Shown piece by piece: positions 45,082 through 55,217 of a stretch of 64,000 nucleotides of DNA. The notes under the pieces were generated by a model. The model made no database searches. It had not been told where the DNA came from and was given only the letters and a program-made list of their open reading frames with translations. Position 1 is the first letter of the stretch. Every line of letters begins with the position of its first letter. Source of the DNA: an uncultured Caulobacter sp. (GTDB lineage: Bacteria > Pseudomonadota > Alphaproteobacteria > Caulobacterales > Caulobacteraceae); contig NZ_CAMQSF010000004.1 of NCBI RefSeq assembly GCF_947036865.1, positions 62,001-126,000 of the forward strand. Reading direction: 5' to 3'. Both the position numbers and the translations under genes were made by a program.

Positions 45082-46026
45082 TCAGCCGTTGGCGGCGCGG
45101 GGCGTGTCGACCGCGCTGACGCGGGCGATCAGTCGCCGCAGCTCGTCGAACTCGTCGGGCGTCAGCTCGGTCAGCGGCGCGCGGACCGGGCCGGCGTCGC
45201 GGCCGACGGCGCGCATGCCCGCCTTGACGATCGAGACGGCATAGCCCCGGCCGCGATTGCGCAGGGCGATATAGGGCAGCACGAACTCGCGCAGCCCGGC
45301 CATGACCGTGTCGCGGTCGCGGGCGCGGACGGCCTTGTAGAAGTCCAGCGCCCATTCCGGCAGGAAGTTGAAGATCGCCGAGGAATAGGTCGTCACGCCC
45401 ATTTCCAGATAGGGCAGGGCGAAGGTCTCGGCCGTCGGAAGGCCGCCGATATAGGTCAGGCGATCGCCCATGCGGGCATAGACCCGCATCATCAGCTCCA
45501 GATCGCCGACCCCGTCCTTGAAGCCGACGAGGTTCGGATTGCGCTCGCAGAGCCGCGCCAGCGTGTCCTCGTTCAGGATGGCGTTGTCGCGGTTGTAGAC
45601 GATGACGCCCAGCCTGGTGGCCTTGCAGACCGCCTCGATGTGGGCGGCCAGGCCCTCCTGGGTGGCGTTGGTCAGATAGGGCGGCAGCAGCAGCACGCCG
45701 TCGGCCCCCGCCGCCTCGGCGTCGGCGGCCAGGTCCGTGGCGATGGCCGTGCCATAGCCGCAGCCGGCGATGACCGGGATCTTGCCGGCGGTCTCGGCGA
45801 CGGCGGCGCGGACCACCTGGCCGACTTCCTCGGGGCGCAGGGAGAAGAACTCGCCGGTGCCCCCGGCGGCGAACAGGCCCGCCAGGTCGCGTTGCAGCAT
45901 CCAGCCGCAGTGCTCGCGATACGGACCTTCCTGGAACCGATGGTCGGCGTCGAAATGGGTGACGGGAAACGACAGCAGGCCGCCGCCGAGCTGGTGGGCC
46001 ATTTCCGTCGGCGACATGCGGCTCAT
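45082..46026 (-). CDS. kdgD: 5-dehydro-4-deoxyglucarate dehydratase (DapA/NanA superfamily)
   Basis: A 314-residue class-I aldolase-fold enzyme. Schiff-base Lys170 (VGFKDGVGD), Tyr144 (VIVYNRDN) and the start [13 protein letters not shown] are those of KdgD, which dehydrates and decarboxylates 5-dehydro-4-deoxy-D-glucarate to 2-oxoglutarate semialdehyde. This is the late step of glucarate/galactarate and oxidative uronate breakdown. GGAGAGG precedes the ATG. The dehydratase for glucarate/galactarate and the semialdehyde dehydrogenase are not in the window, so the route is completed elsewhere. Confidence 0.9.
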   Translation of the reverse strand: MSRMSPTEMAHQLGGGLLSFPVTHFDADHRFQEGPYREHCGWMLQRDLAGLFAAGGTGEFFSLRPEEVGQVVRAAVAETAGKIPVIAGCGYGTAIATDLAADAEAAGADGVLLLPPYLTNATQEGLAAHIEAVCKATRLGVIVYNRDNAILNEDTLARLCERNPNLVGFKDGVGDLELMMRVYARMGDRLTYIGGLPTAETFALPYLEMGVTTYSSAIFNFLPEWALDFYKAVRARDRDTVMAGLREFVLPYIALRNRGRGYAVSIVKAGMRAVGRDAGPVRAPLTELTPDEFDELRRLIARVSAVDTPRAANG

Positions 46027-46273
46027 GAAATCCTCTCCGAGCGGCGACCGCCGTCGGGTCGTTCCCGAGGGGCCGCTTCTTGATCGTCACGGTAGAGACG
46101 GCCTGAAGCGCGGTCTAAGCCAAAGGCGCTATGGACCGATGCGGGAATTGTTTCGATGGAACCTTGGGCGGGCGCGTCGCGGCGGCGGCGCCGACACGCG
46201 CCTGTCGCTTTGGTCCCGCAAACTGACAAGTCTGGGACATCAGAGTGAAGCTCCGAGCAGGGGGATCGTGAAC

Positions 46274-47329
46274 ATGGATCGTCGTCTCTTCCTCGCGGCC
46301 GCCGGCGCCTTGGCGCTGGCGCCCGCCGCCCGCGCCGCGACGGCGCTGGACGCCAAGGCCGCCCGCGCCGCGCCGGGCAAGGTTCGCCTGGACTGGACCG
46401 GCGCCGACGCCGTCTCGGTGCGGGTCTCGGCCGATCCGGCCATGCGCGCGCTGGCCAAGGCGACGGGGACCTCGACCGAGGTCGCCGCGCCGGTCACGCC
46501 GCGTCCGTACTTCCTGGTCAAGGCGGTCGACGGTCGGGAGACCCGCGTGGCCGAACGGCTGCTGCCGCTGGAAGGCGGCCGCAATTTCCGCGACCTGGGC
46601 GGCTGGCGCGTCGCCGATGGCCGTCAGGTCAAGTGGGGCAAGATCTATCGCTCCGGCGTGATGTCGGGCCTGACCCTGGCGGACCTCGAATATCTGAAGA
46701 CGCTGGGCATTGTGGCGATCTGCGACTTCCGCGATCCGCGCGAGCGGGCCAGCGAGCCCAGCCCGTTCCTGAAGACGCCCGGCCCCAAGGTCGTGGCCAC
46801 CGACTACGACATGGGCGCCTCCATGGCCGGCCTGATGGCCATGAAGACCCGTGAGGAGGCGATCCAGGGCTTCGCCGACGCCTATGTCGGGTTCCTGGAC
46901 GTGCTGACCCCGCACTACACCGACATGTTCGCGCGCCTGGTGGCCAACCAGGGTCCGCTGGCCTTCAACTGCAGCGCCGGCAAGGACCGCACGGGCATGG
47001 CCGCGGCGCTGATCCTCTCGGTGCTGGGCGTGCCGCGCGCGACGGTGCTGGAGGACTACGGCCTGACCGAGCTCTACACGCCGCCGTCCTACTACGCCAA
47101 GCTGGCCCAGAGCGGCGCGTCCAACAGCGTCACGACACAGCAGATGCAGGCGATGTCCCGTCTGCCGCCCGAAGTGCTGCGGGTGATCATGGGCGCCGAT
47201 CCCGAGGTCATGCGCCGGGCGCTGGCGGCGGTCGACAAGAAGTTCGGCGGTCCCGAGGCCCTGGTGAAGGCCCGCTACGGCATGACCGACGCCAAGATCG
47301 CCCTGCTGCGGAAGGCGTATCTGGCGTGA
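46274..47329 (+). CDS. Secreted tyrosine/serine phosphatase
   Basis: A 351-residue exported protein (signal peptide to about residue 21). An N-terminal beta domain (residues ~30-95) precedes a bacterial tyrosine-phosphatase domain: GGRNFRDLGG (101-110), YRSG and the P-loop CSAGKDRTG (nucleophile Cys233, Arg239). These enzymes act on phosphotyrosine or phosphoinositide-like substrates in the periplasm or outside the cell. It is preceded by a 247-base gap shared with kdgD that contains no gene. No operon partner is evident. Confidence 0.85.
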   Translation: MDRRLFLAAAGALALAPAARAATALDAKAARAAPGKVRLDWTGADAVSVRVSADPAMRALAKATGTSTEVAAPVTPRPYFLVKAVDGRETRVAERLLPLEGGRNFRDLGGWRVADGRQVKWGKIYRSGVMSGLTLADLEYLKTLGIVAICDFRDPRERASEPSPFLKTPGPKVVATDYDMGASMAGLMAMKTREEAIQGFADAYVGFLDVLTPHYTDMFARLVANQGPLAFNCSAGKDRTGMAAALILSVLGVPRATVLEDYGLTELYTPPSYYAKLAQSGASNSVTTQQMQAMSRLPPEVLRVIMGADPEVMRRALAAVDKKFGGPEALVKARYGMTDAKIALLRKAYLA

Positions 47330-47392
47330 ACAAGGTCGGGCGCTGGCTGCGAGGCTGGCGCTCCGCCTTCGGGCGCGCTAGCTAGCCGCCCC

Positions 47393-49018
<1,626 letters not shown>

Positions 49019-49066
49019 CGCGTCCGATCGCCGCCGGGGGCCGTATCCCGGGCGGAGGATCACATC

Positions 49067-49579
49067 ATGCGCGCTCACCTGCTGATCGGACTTTCGGCCC
49101 TGACGTTGGCCACCGGCGCCCAGGCGCGGCAGGCCCAGCCGATCGACGCGGCGGCTCACTATTCGGGCGTCTGGCTCGAGGTCGGGCGCACGCCGATGGG
49201 CATCACCAAGGGCTGCGTGGCCGGGACCACCCGCTATGACCTGAAGGACGCGACCCACGTGGCGGTGGTCGACGACTGCCGCCAGGGCGGGGTCGACGGC
49301 AAGCGCCGGGCGATCTCGGGGCGCGGGACGATCGAGGACCCCGGCGTCAATCGCCGGCTGCGGGTCAACTACGCGCCCTTCATCACCTGGCGCTACGACG
49401 TGCTGGAGCGCGATCCGGACGGTCAGTGGTTCATCGCCGCCGACCCCAAGCTCAAGAAGATCTTCCTCTACACCCGGACCGCGCCGTCCAAGGCGCGCCT
49501 GGACGATCTGGAGGCGCGGGCCCGGCGTCTGGGCTATGCCGGCGCGCTGGAGTTCCCGGCGGTGGGCGAGAGCCGGTAG
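49067..49579 (+). CDS. Lipocalin-family exported protein
   Basis: A 170-residue exported protein (signal peptide to about residue 21). YSGVWLEVGRTP (about 31-42) is the lipocalin GxW motif; CVAGTTRYDL and DPKLKKIFLYTRTA match bacterial lipocalin (Blc) strands. There is no lipobox cysteine at the leader end, so it is probably soluble and periplasmic. Lipocalins bind lipids or small hydrophobic ligands. It lies seven bases before the next gene. Confidence 0.75.
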   Translation: MRAHLLIGLSALTLATGAQARQAQPIDAAAHYSGVWLEVGRTPMGITKGCVAGTTRYDLKDATHVAVVDDCRQGGVDGKRRAISGRGTIEDPGVNRRLRVNYAPFITWRYDVLERDPDGQWFIAADPKLKKIFLYTRTAPSKARLDDLEARARRLGYAGALEFPAVGESR

Positions 49580-49586
49580 GCTTCCG

Positions 49587-50219
49587 ATGACCGCGAGCGG
49601 CGAGGCGTTCGAGCGGGTCGAGATCACCAGCCGCCAAGGGCTGCGCGACTGGCTGGAAGCCAATCACGCCCGCGCCGACAGCGTCTGGCTGGTCACCTGG
49701 AAGATCGCCGACCGCGAGCGTTACGTGCCGTACGACGCCATCGTCGAGGAGGCCCTGTGCTTCGGCTGGATCGACAGCCAGCCTCGGCGGCTCGACGCGG
49801 AGCGCAGCATGCGTCTGCTCTCGCCGCGCAAGGCCGGAAGCGGCTGGTCCAAGCTCAATCGCGAGCGGGTGGAGCGCCTGCTGGCCGAGGGGCGCATGGC
49901 GCCGCCCGGCCTGGCCAAGATCGAAGCGGCCAAGGCCGACGGCAGTTGGCAGCGGCTGGACGCGGTCGAGACCCTGGTCGCGCCCGCCGACTTGGTCGAA
50001 GCCCTGCGCGCCGACGCCCAGGCGAAGGCCGCCTTCGAGGGCTTTCCGCCGTCGGCGCGGCGCGCCATCCTGGAATGGATCGCGGCCGCCCGCGCGCCCG
50101 AGACGCGCGCGCGGCGTATCGCCGAGACCGTCAGCCAGGCCGCGCTGGGCCTGCGCGCCAACCAGCCCCGTCAGCCGAAACGGGTCATGGCCAAGCCGGG
50201 CGAAGGCGCGGAGGTTTGA
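49587..50219 (+). CDS. YdeI/OmpD-associated (OmdA) family protein
   Basis: A 210-residue soluble protein. VPYDAIVEEALCFGWIDSQ is the family signature, and the C-terminal helical part with RRAILEWIAAARAPETRARRI matches its second half. The molecular role is unknown. It begins seven bases after the lipocalin stop. Its last 49 bases overlap the end of the convergent flavoprotein gene. Confidence 0.8.
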   Translation: MTASGEAFERVEITSRQGLRDWLEANHARADSVWLVTWKIADRERYVPYDAIVEEALCFGWIDSQPRRLDAERSMRLLSPRKAGSGWSKLNRERVERLLAEGRMAPPGLAKIEAAKADGSWQRLDAVETLVAPADLVEALRADAQAKAAFEGFPPSARRAILEWIAAARAPETRARRIAETVSQAALGLRANQPRQPKRVMAKPGEGAEV

Positions 50220-51142
50220 GCGCGCGGCTTCTCCGCGTCGTCCAGCGCGCGCAGCCGATTGTGGATGTCCGTGGCGGCGATGGCCGCCTCGGCCGCCGCG
50301 ACGGCGATCTGGTTGAGACCGCGCACGACGTCCCCGGCCGCGTAGAGCCCGTCGATCGAGGTCCGCTGGTGCGCGTCGACGATCAGATTGCCGGCGGGGT
50401 CATGCTCGGCGCCCCAGCGCACCGCCAGACGGCTGCGCATCTCGCAGCCCAGGGCCAGGTAGAGGCAGTCGAACGCGCGCGTCTCGCCGTCGGCCAGGGC
50501 GACGGAGACGCCGTCGACGTCGACGGCGAGCTGGCCGATCGACACGGGCAGGACCTCGATCCCGCGCTCCGCCAGCGCCGCCGGATCGCGAAGCGCCGAG
50601 GGCTGGCCCAGATGCAGCAGGGTCACGTCCTTGGAGTAGGTGGTCAGGAACGCCGCCTCGCGCGCGCCAAGATCATCGTCGCCCAGCACCGCGATCTTCT
50701 GGTCGATGGCCTCATAGGCGTCGCAGATCGGGCACATGCGCACCCGCGCCGCCGCGATGGCGGCCTCGAGGTTCTGGAGGGCTGGCAGCCTGTCGATCAC
50801 GCCGGTCGCCAGCAGCACGAAGGGCGCGGAGAGCTCGGCGGCCCGGCCGCCGGCGTCGACCACGCGCAGCGCGAAGCCGTCCTCCGTTCGGCTCAGGGTC
50901 TCGGCGAGCCCCGCGCGACGCTCGGCGCCATAACGACAGGCCTGCTCGCCCATGTTACGCAGCAGTTCGGGGCCGCCGACACCGCTGGCGAAGCCCGGCG
51001 TGTTGTGGCTGCGCGGGATCCAGGCGGCGCGGGACCGGCCGCCGTCCAGGATCAGCACCCGCCGTCGGAAGCGACCCAGATAGGTGGCGGCGGTCAGGCC
51101 GGCCGGTCCGGCCCCGACGATGATCGCCTCGTAGCGCTCCAT
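50171..51142 (-). CDS. Thioredoxin-reductase-like FAD/NAD(P) oxidoreductase
   Basis: A 323-residue flavoprotein with the FAD motif GAGPAGL (10-16), a redox-active-type pair CPIC (Cys137/Cys140) where thioredoxin reductases have CxxC, and C-terminal GLYAAGDVV. The NAD(P)-binding glycine motif is altered to VLGDDDLGA, so cofactor use may differ. The start at 51142 follows GGGAGCCGTC and removes a spurious extension. It converges on the OmdA gene. Confidence 0.85.
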   Translation of the reverse strand: MERYEAIIVGAGPAGLTAATYLGRFRRRVLILDGGRSRAAWIPRSHNTPGFASGVGGPELLRNMGEQACRYGAERRAGLAETLSRTEDGFALRVVDAGGRAAELSAPFVLLATGVIDRLPALQNLEAAIAAARVRMCPICDAYEAIDQKIAVLGDDDLGAREAAFLTTYSKDVTLLHLGQPSALRDPAALAERGIEVLPVSIGQLAVDVDGVSVALADGETRAFDCLYLALGCEMRSRLAVRWGAEHDPAGNLIVDAHQRTSIDGLYAAGDVVRGLNQIAVAAAEAAIAATDIHNRLRALDDAEKPRAQTSAPSPGLAMTRFG

Positions 51143-51324
51143 GACGGCTCCCTGGCTTCGACCGCGCTCGACAAGGCGTGGCGCCGTCAGCAAACTCCGC
51201 GCGGTCGTCACGGTTGCCGAGGCCAGGTTTTCACCGCCGCCGGTCTCGCCGAACGCAGCCCCCGATCTCCTGACGCGTTAGCGGCGGGTCGGCGCGGCCG
51301 CTCACCCAAGGAAGGTACAGGATC

Positions 51325-51728
51325 ATGAAGTTCGCCCCGGTCACCGTGTTGGCCGCCTCGGCCGCGACGATGGCGCACGCCCAGACCAATCTCGGCGCCC
51401 AGGCGCCCGAGGCGCCGCCGAATTCGCCCGGATGGACGCCAACAAGGATGGCGTCCTTTCGCACGACGAATATGTCGGCGACTTCAAGGCCCGTCTCGAA
51501 GCCCGTCTGGCCGCCTCCAAGGATCCCGCGTCCGACAAGGCCGAGGAGCGCGTGCGCCAGATGCGCCAGGCGGAGGTCCGCTTCGGCGTGCTCGACAGCG
51601 ACAAGAGCGGCGCGATCACCAAGGCCGAGTTCGACTATTCCGGCTGGCGGATGTTCATGCATCACGACACCAACAAGGACGGGACAGTCTCGGCGGCCGA
51701 CCCGGTCAAGGACGACGATCAGGACTGA
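51325..51728 (+). pseudogene. EF-hand calcium-binding exported protein, interrupted by a frameshift
   Basis: A signal peptide with its own ATG (MKFAPVTVLAASAATMAHAQ) reads in one frame to about 51420. The EF-hand body (FARMDANKDGVLSHDEY, VLDSDKSGAITKAEF, DTNKDGTVSAAD) continues in a frame shifted by two positions. Adding one base in the GGCGCCGCCG stretch (51411-51420) would rejoin the two halves into a normal ~134-residue EF-hand protein. It is therefore either a real inactivating deletion or a sequencing error. A separate short protein starting at ATG 51432 would lack the leader. Confidence 0.75.
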
Positions 51729-51760
51729 GCGGCGCGGAAGGGCGGCGCGCCGGATTTGGA

Positions 51761-51829
51761 CTTTCGGCGTTTCGTGGCTATCACCCCCGGCCAGGACACC
51801 GGGCGCGCAGCCCAGACGAAAGCCGAAAG
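51761..51829 (+). promoter_or_regulatory. Leader stem-loop ending next to the DUF3297 start codon
   Basis: CTTTCGGCGTTTCGT (51761-51775) pairs with ACGAAAGCCGAAAG (51816-51829) with one bulged G, enclosing an inner CCCGG/CCGGG hairpin. The right arm ends three bases before the ATG at 51833, so the ribosome-binding region would be sequestered. Control of translation is inferred. Confidence 0.45.
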
Positions 51830-51832
51830 ACC

Positions 51833-52081
51833 ATGAGCGACACGCCTCCCGACCGCCTCTCCGTCAACCCCGACAGCCCCTATTACGACGCGGCCCTGCT
51901 GGAGCGCGGCATCGGCATCCGCTTCAAGGGCGTCGAGAAGACCAATGTCGAGGAGTACTGCGTCAGCGAGAAATGGGTGCGGGTCGCGGCCGGCAAGACC
52001 CTGGACCGCAAGGGCAATCCGATGACCATCAAGCTGCAGGGCGAGGTCGAGCCCTATTTCCGCGACGACGCCGAAGCCTGA
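51833..52081 (+). CDS. DUF3297 family small protein
   Basis: An 82-residue soluble protein matching DUF3297: PPDRLSVNPDSPYYD at the N-terminus, GIGIRFKG, EYCVSEKWVRV and KLQGEVEPYF. The function is unknown. There is no strong purine-rich ribosome-binding site, and the 5' leader can fold into a stem that ends at the start codon. The next small gene begins two bases after the stop, suggesting a two-gene unit. Confidence 0.85.
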   Translation: MSDTPPDRLSVNPDSPYYDAALLERGIGIRFKGVEKTNVEEYCVSEKWVRVAAGKTLDRKGNPMTIKLQGEVEPYFRDDAEA

Positions 52082-52083
52082 CG

Positions 52084-52362
52084 GTGTCGGCGTCGGCCAG
52101 CGATCCTGACCTCGAAGCCATGGCGCGGGACGAGCTCGCCCGCGCCATGACCCTGACCTGGCGCGACCTGAAGGGAATCGTCCCCTGGGGCGACACGTTC
52201 GAGGGGATCTCGCCCGCCGGCCGCTATGTCGAGGTCGAGCGAAGCTATATCTGGGCCGCCGAGCGCGACGGAGACATCCTCTGCGAGGTCGCCGTCTATG
52301 GCGGCCCGTCGCGGTATGACCAGGGCGCCCGCGCCTCCAGCATCATTTCTCGCCCGGTGTGA
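52084..52362 (+). CDS. Small hypothetical protein downstream of DUF3297
   Basis: A 92-residue soluble protein starting at GTG, two bases after the DUF3297 stop. It contains DELARAMTLTWRDLKGIVPWGDTFEG and a YVEVERSYIWAAE segment; I recognise no family. Composition and codon use look like the neighbours, and the close spacing supports translation as the second gene of an operon. The same frame runs open upstream across the EF-hand gene, but that part is not this gene. Confidence 0.6.
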   Translation: MSASASDPDLEAMARDELARAMTLTWRDLKGIVPWGDTFEGISPAGRYVEVERSYIWAAERDGDILCEVAVYGGPSRYDQGARASSIISRPV

Positions 52363-52395
52363 CCACCTTGGCCGTGCATCCATAACGCTGTTGCG

Positions 52396-52403
52396 TTAAC
52401 CAT
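52396..52403 (+). promoter_or_regulatory. CtrA-type half-site TTAACCAT
   Basis: TTAACCAT lies 44 bases before the start of the His-rich membrane protein gene. In Caulobacter this octamer is the known CtrA half-motif of cell-cycle-regulated promoters. It overlaps a small AACGC/GCGTT inverted repeat. A single 8-mer can occur by chance. Confidence 0.35.
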
Positions 52404-52446
52404 AGGGCGCGTCATCGGCGGCGCGCCGCGTGGGGGAGAGCTTCGG

Positions 52447-53253
52447 GTGTACCAGTCTGAATTTCCGGTGGAGCAGCCGGTTCCGGTCTTCGACCCGACG
52501 CTGATCTTCCTGCTGATCCTGGCCGGCCTGGCGATCGCGGGCTTGGCCTTTTTCGCCGGCCGCCTGACGGGGCGCACCGACAAGGGCGAGAAGGCCAGCG
52601 ATACGCCCAAGATCATCCACGACGCCATCAAGGCCAAGTGCGTGGCCGCCAGCAGCGCCCACTCGGGCGAACTGGTGGTCAAGGCTCAGGAGCTTATCGA
52701 CGAGGTGCGCCTGCGCATCGGTCCGGTGATGGCGTTCGGCGGACCCTGCCTCAAGGCGTTCGAGCAACTGAACAAGGCCCTCAAGGGCGAGCCGCCCGAG
52801 GAAAAGAAGGACGACCACGCCAAGACCGGCAAGCACGGCCATGACAAGGATCACGGCAAGGCCAAGGACAAGGGCCACGGCGACCATGACAAGGGTCACG
52901 GTGGCCACGACGGACATGGCGATTCGAAGGGCCAGGGCCCCGACATCGGCCTGCTGACCCGGAACGTCACCATCGTGGGCCCGCAGACGGTGGTCTTCGC
53001 CAACGCCCCGACTTCGGACAAGAAGCCGGACGACCACCACCACGATCACGACGACCACGACGCCCACAAGGAAGAGGCGCCGAAGGTGCTGGACCACAAG
53101 GAGTTCATGCAGCTGCTGCGCCTGGCTGTCGCCGATTTCTCGGACTTCTGGAACCGTCCCAACTGCCTGCGCGAGATCCAGGACTGCCACCGTGTCCTGA
53201 CCGAGACCAAGCCGCTTCCCAAGCTGAAGATCAGCGTCTCGGAACGCGATTGA
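52447..53253 (+). CDS. Single-pass membrane protein with two histidine-rich segments
   Basis: A 268-residue protein starting at GTG after GGGGGAGAG. Residues ~17-38 form one membrane helix. The rest is predicted to be cytoplasmic or periplasmic with a His/Asp/Lys-rich stretch at 124-157 (nine His in 34 residues) and a second at 197-207 (six His), separated by a short hydrophobic beta-like segment (GLLTRNVTIVGPQTVVFAN). The C-terminal ~60 residues look globular (FMQLLRLAVADFSDFWNRPNC). The His clusters suggest Zn, Ni, Co or Cu binding. I know no named family. It stands alone, with a hairpin just after its stop. Confidence 0.75.
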   Translation: MYQSEFPVEQPVPVFDPTLIFLLILAGLAIAGLAFFAGRLTGRTDKGEKASDTPKIIHDAIKAKCVAASSAHSGELVVKAQELIDEVRLRIGPVMAFGGPCLKAFEQLNKALKGEPPEEKKDDHAKTGKHGHDKDHGKAKDKGHGDHDKGHGGHDGHGDSKGQGPDIGLLTRNVTIVGPQTVVFANAPTSDKKPDDHHHDHDDHDAHKEEAPKVLDHKEFMQLLRLAVADFSDFWNRPNCLREIQDCHRVLTETKPLPKLKISVSERD

Positions 53254-53500
53254 TCCGAGGATTCCGGGCCTCGGGGCATGAGAACGCCGTTCAGGAAGGC
53301 GGGACGGCTATTCTCTGCCCAAGCGGCGTGCGAAAGTCCGTCTTCGGCGGCGTGATCTCCGGCCGGCGTTGAGCGACGCGCGGCGGCGGGCCACACCAGG
53401 AACGCGCATCGGGCCAACGCCAAGCCCGACGCGCGAAGCGGATTGGCGAAAGGCCGCTCCTCCGAATGGCGGCCGCGCCTGGGAGGACGAAAGGAAGGGC

Positions 53501-54013
53501 ATGACCGCGACGGTCTCTCCGATCACGTCTGGCGCCGCCGACGCGCCCGAGCCGGGCGTCAGCCTCGTCGACTACGTCCCTTATCGCCTGGCCACGGCCT
53601 CGGCGGCGGTCAGCCGGCTGATCGCCCGCGCCTACGAGGACCGCTTCGGCCTGACCATACCGCAATGGCGGCTGATGTCGGTGCTGGCGGAGGGGGCTCT
53701 GACGCCGCACGCCGCGGTGACGCGCACCGCCATGGATAAGGTCCGGGTCAGCCGGGCGGCCCAGGAGCTGGTCGTGCGCCGGCTGGTGGCGCGCACCACG
53801 GTCCGCTCAGACCGCCGGTCGCATACGCTTGAGCTGACCGCCGCCGGTCGCCGGCTGTTCGCCGAGATCGCGCCGCTGGCCCTGGCCTACGAGGCGACCC
53901 TGCTGGCGGGCCTGGCCCCCAGCGAAGTGGCTATGTTCAAGCGCCTGCTCAGCCACCTCGAGACCGCCGCCATCCAGCTTACCGGCGGCGAGACGATCAG
54001 TCCGCCGGTCTGA
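53501..54013 (+). CDS. MarR-family transcriptional regulator
   Basis: A 170-residue winged-helix regulator: LTIPQWRLMSVLAEGAL, VSRAAQELVVRRLV and the wing RSDRRSHTLELTAAGRRLF are the MarR domain. The ATG at 53501 follows GAAGGAAGG; the frame is open further upstream but that part is not conserved-looking. A 247-base gap before it shows no gene. It is convergent with the P1 peptidase gene; targets are unknown. Confidence 0.9.
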   Translation: MTATVSPITSGAADAPEPGVSLVDYVPYRLATASAAVSRLIARAYEDRFGLTIPQWRLMSVLAEGALTPHAAVTRTAMDKVRVSRAAQELVVRRLVARTTVRSDRRSHTLELTAAGRRLFAEIAPLALAYEATLLAGLAPSEVAMFKRLLSHLETAAIQLTGGETISPPV

Positions 54014-54034
54014 TGAACGGGGTTGGGCAGGCCT

Positions 54035-55033
54035 TTACGCCTCATGCGTCCTAGCCGCTTCGTAAACCGCCCGCGCGATCGCCCGCGCCAGGCAGTCGGC
54101 CGCCGCCGCGCCGATCTTCGTCCGCAGCACAGCCCGCATCGGATCGGGGCCCAGCGGCGCCGCGCCCGAGGCCAGGGCGAAGACCACATCGCCGTCGAAC
54201 GGCGTGTGGGCTGGCCGCACCGCCCGCGCCATGCCGTCGTGGGCCATCATCGCCATGCGCCGCGCCTCGGCCGTGCTGAGGTCCGCGGTGGTCGCCACGA
54301 GAGCGAGGGTCGTATTGGCCCCCGCCTTCAGCCGCGCGCCTAATTTCGAGTCGTCGGGCAAGGGCTCGACCGCCGGCGGAAGATCGCCTGGCCTCCGCCC
54401 GCCGAACTCGCCGTCGATCTCGTAGGGCCAAGCCCAGAAGGTCTCGCCGTCGACCATGTAGGGCGTTCCGACCGGATTGGCCGCCACCAGCGCGCCGACG
54501 ATCAGGCCGCCGCCCAGGTCGATCGAGGCCGAGCCCAGACCGCCCTTGTGAACGCCGGCCATCGCCCCGCGTCCGGCGCCGACCGCGCCCAGGCGGAAAT
54601 CCTCGCTGGCCGCCGCGACGGACTTCATGCCCAGCGCGCGGTAGGGCGGTTCGAGACCCCAGGCCTTGTCGCCGCCATTGGCCAGGTCGTGGAGGGCGGC
54701 GGCGGGGACGATCGGAATCGCCGGCGTCCCCGCCGTGATGCGCAGGCCGTGGTCGCGGGCCGACAGCGCGATCGCCGCGCCGTCGGCGGCCCCCAGGCCG
54801 AACACCGAGCCGCCCGAGAAGCAGATCGCGTGCGCCTTGGAGAAGCTGTTCTCAGGCCTCAGGGTGTCGGTTTCCCGCACGGCCGGCCCGCCGCCGCGCA
54901 CGTCGACGGCCGCGGTCCAGGCCTCGGGACAGACGACGACGGTCACGCCGGTGCGGACGGCCTCGTCCTCGACACAGCCCACCCGCAGGCCCGGTACGTC
55001 GGTGATCAGGTTGCGGGGACCAGGTCTGAGCAT
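54035..55033 (-). CDS. P1 family peptidase (DmpA/L-aminopeptidase type)
   Basis: A 332-residue N-terminal-nucleophile hydrolase precursor. ITDVPGLRVG at the start, AHAICFSGGSVFGLGAADG in the substrate region and GGRRPGDLPPA before GANTTLALVATT (the usual autocleavage site before Thr/Ser) match DmpA/BapA aminopeptidases. These enzymes self-cleave and then remove N-terminal or beta-amino residues from peptides. It is a single gene, 21 bases from the end of marR on the other strand. Confidence 0.85.
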   Translation of the reverse strand: MLRPGPRNLITDVPGLRVGCVEDEAVRTGVTVVVCPEAWTAAVDVRGGGPAVRETDTLRPENSFSKAHAICFSGGSVFGLGAADGAAIALSARDHGLRITAGTPAIPIVPAAALHDLANGGDKAWGLEPPYRALGMKSVAAASEDFRLGAVGAGRGAMAGVHKGGLGSASIDLGGGLIVGALVAANPVGTPYMVDGETFWAWPYEIDGEFGGRRPGDLPPAVEPLPDDSKLGARLKAGANTTLALVATTADLSTAEARRMAMMAHDGMARAVRPAHTPFDGDVVFALASGAAPLGPDPMRAVLRTKIGAAAADCLARAIARAVYEAARTHEA

Positions 55034-55114
55034 CGGGAATCTCCGTTCGCGCCGATGCTAGACCGACCCGCTCACGCCTGCTACGAAGGCGGCCCTTCGC
55101 GAGACGCGAAGCAC

Positions 55115-55199
55115 GCGGGCGTGGTGAAACTGGTAGACGCGCCGGACTCAAAATCCGGTTCCGAAAGGAGTGTCGGTTCGACCCCGACCGCCCGCACCA
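55115..55199 (+). tRNA. tRNA-Leu(CAA)
   Basis: The gene is an 85-base cloverleaf with acceptor arms GCGGGCG/CGCCCGC, D-arm GTGGTGAAACTGGTAGACGC, anticodon stem CCGGA/TCCGG around loop CTCAAAA (anticodon CAA), a leucine-type long variable arm, T-arm TCGGTTCGACCCCGA and encoded ACCA. It reads UUG codons. Confidence 0.96.
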
Positions 55200-55217
55200 A
55201 ACTCTTATCGATGGCGG

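Noticed and set aside
52810..53075. Possible tandem DNA repeat in the His-rich gene
   Set aside because: The similar CAC/GGC/GAC units arise from His-Gly-Asp codons and vary in spacing; no exact repeat unit is kept.
53255..53274. Hairpin CCGAGG...CCTCGG after the His-rich protein gene as a terminator
   Set aside because: The 6-base stem has no T-run on either side, so it is too weak to annotate as a terminator.
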